This document shows, in pieces, positions 5,111 to 5,322 of a stretch of DNA of 5,322 nucleotides; within the stretch, counting starts at the first letter, position 1; each line of letters opens with the position of its first letter. The notes below the pieces were generated by a model. That model did not search any database, was not told where the DNA came from, and worked only from the letters and a program-made list of their open reading frames with translations. The position numbers and the translations under genes were made by a program. The DNA comes from Microcaldota archaeon (GTDB taxonomy: Archaea; Micrarchaeota; Micrarchaeia; Micrarchaeales; Micrarchaeaceae). Where the stretch lies: assembly GCA_021819045.1 (NCBI GenBank), contig JAKASM010000038.1, positions 1 through 5,322 of the forward strand, given 5' to 3'.

Positions 5111-5322
5111 ATGCAATCAAAGCAGTCTATCATGCAAGGTAACGAAAGGTTTCTGTCAAAAGCGAACAAAAAAGAACTACCCGCCTTGCATTAGCTCAAC
5201 ATCCAAAAGCAATAGTGATCTCATGTTCTGATTCGAGAGTTTCACCAGAAATAATAGCAGCGGCGAATTTGGGAGAATTTTTCGTAGTTAGGACCGCAGG
5301 CGGCATACTCGATGATGCTGCA
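5111..5322 (+). CDS. Beta-carbonic anhydrase, N-terminal part, split by a -1 frameshift (runs off window)
   Basis: Beta-carbonic anhydrase is a zinc enzyme that interconverts CO2 and bicarbonate. The ATG at 5111, preceded by GTGAG, opens a frame giving an N-terminal IMQGNERFLSKANKK segment like the LLEGNKRF opening of the family, but it stops at TAG 5192-5194. The -1 frame is open from 5143 to the window end and reads LALAQHPKAIVISCSDSRV, then EIIAAANLGEFFVVRTAGG and ILDDAA, with the first zinc Cys at 5224-5226 and the Asp/Arg dyad of CSDSR. That frame has no usable start: only GTG inside the core strand. Joining at the A6 run (5168-5173) gives a continuous family-like sequence. The second zinc pair (His, Cys) lies beyond the window. 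It may be a sequencing error, a pseudogene or recoding. It lies 15 bases after the 336-residue gene in the same direction. Confidence 0.85.
5168..5174 (+). other. A6G run: likely frameshift point in the carbonic anhydrase gene
   Basis: Six A followed by G, read as AAC AAA AAA GAA in the starting frame. Continuing in the -1 frame gives AAA AGA ACT and joins the two homologous parts. It is the only homopolymer in the zone where both frames are open (5143-5191). One missing A, or slippage by one base, would explain the split. Confidence 0.6.

Overview
This window is archaeal. It encodes ribosomal protein S8e, which is found only in Archaea and Eukarya. AT-rich TATA-like elements lie about 16 to 34 bases upstream of several starts, and the ribosome binding sites are of the GGTGA/GTGAT type that pairs with the 3' end of archaeal 16S rRNA. 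Genes are packed tightly. One short protein has an N-terminal membrane anchor and an unusually dense set of N-glycosylation sequons, a style I associate with small-genome DPANN archaea such as Micrarchaeota. That placement is an inference; the archaeal call is firm.

Left part, minus strand (1-3668): read in the direction of transcription, the order is an unrecognised 167-residue protein (3668-3165), then S8e (3057-2656), an unrecognised 125-residue protein (2649-2272), and ornithine carbamoyltransferase (2271-1369). These are followed by the membrane-anchored, sequon-rich protein (1292-645) and the N-terminal 153 residues of an FtsZ (461 to the window edge). S8e, the 125-residue protein and OTC form a tight unit, with gaps of 6 and 0 bases and ribosome binding sites inside the upstream reading frames. 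The membrane protein and FtsZ each have their own TATA-like element, separated by a T8 terminator candidate.

Right part, plus strand (3760-5322): a 91-bp divergent promoter region separates the two halves. It is followed by a 107-residue EMAP/CsaA/MetRS-beta type tRNA-binding protein, an unrecognised 336-residue soluble helical protein starting 2 bases after the previous stop, and the beginning of a beta-carbonic anhydrase cut by the window edge. The three look like one transcription unit.

The strongest observation is that the beta-carbonic anhydrase is split over two reading frames. The N-terminal segment (from 5111) is in one frame, which stops at 5192-5194. The zinc-site segment with CSDSR is in the -1 frame, which has no usable start. 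The two join cleanly at a run of six A at 5168-5173. This could be an assembly error, a broken gene or a recoding site. Other points of interest are overlapping inverted repeats around the S8e TATA box, unusual nucleotide-binding residues in FtsZ, and OTC sitting in a ribosomal-protein operon. I see no tRNA, rRNA, CRISPR array, insertion sequence or other mobile element, and no gene-free stretch longer than 300 bases.
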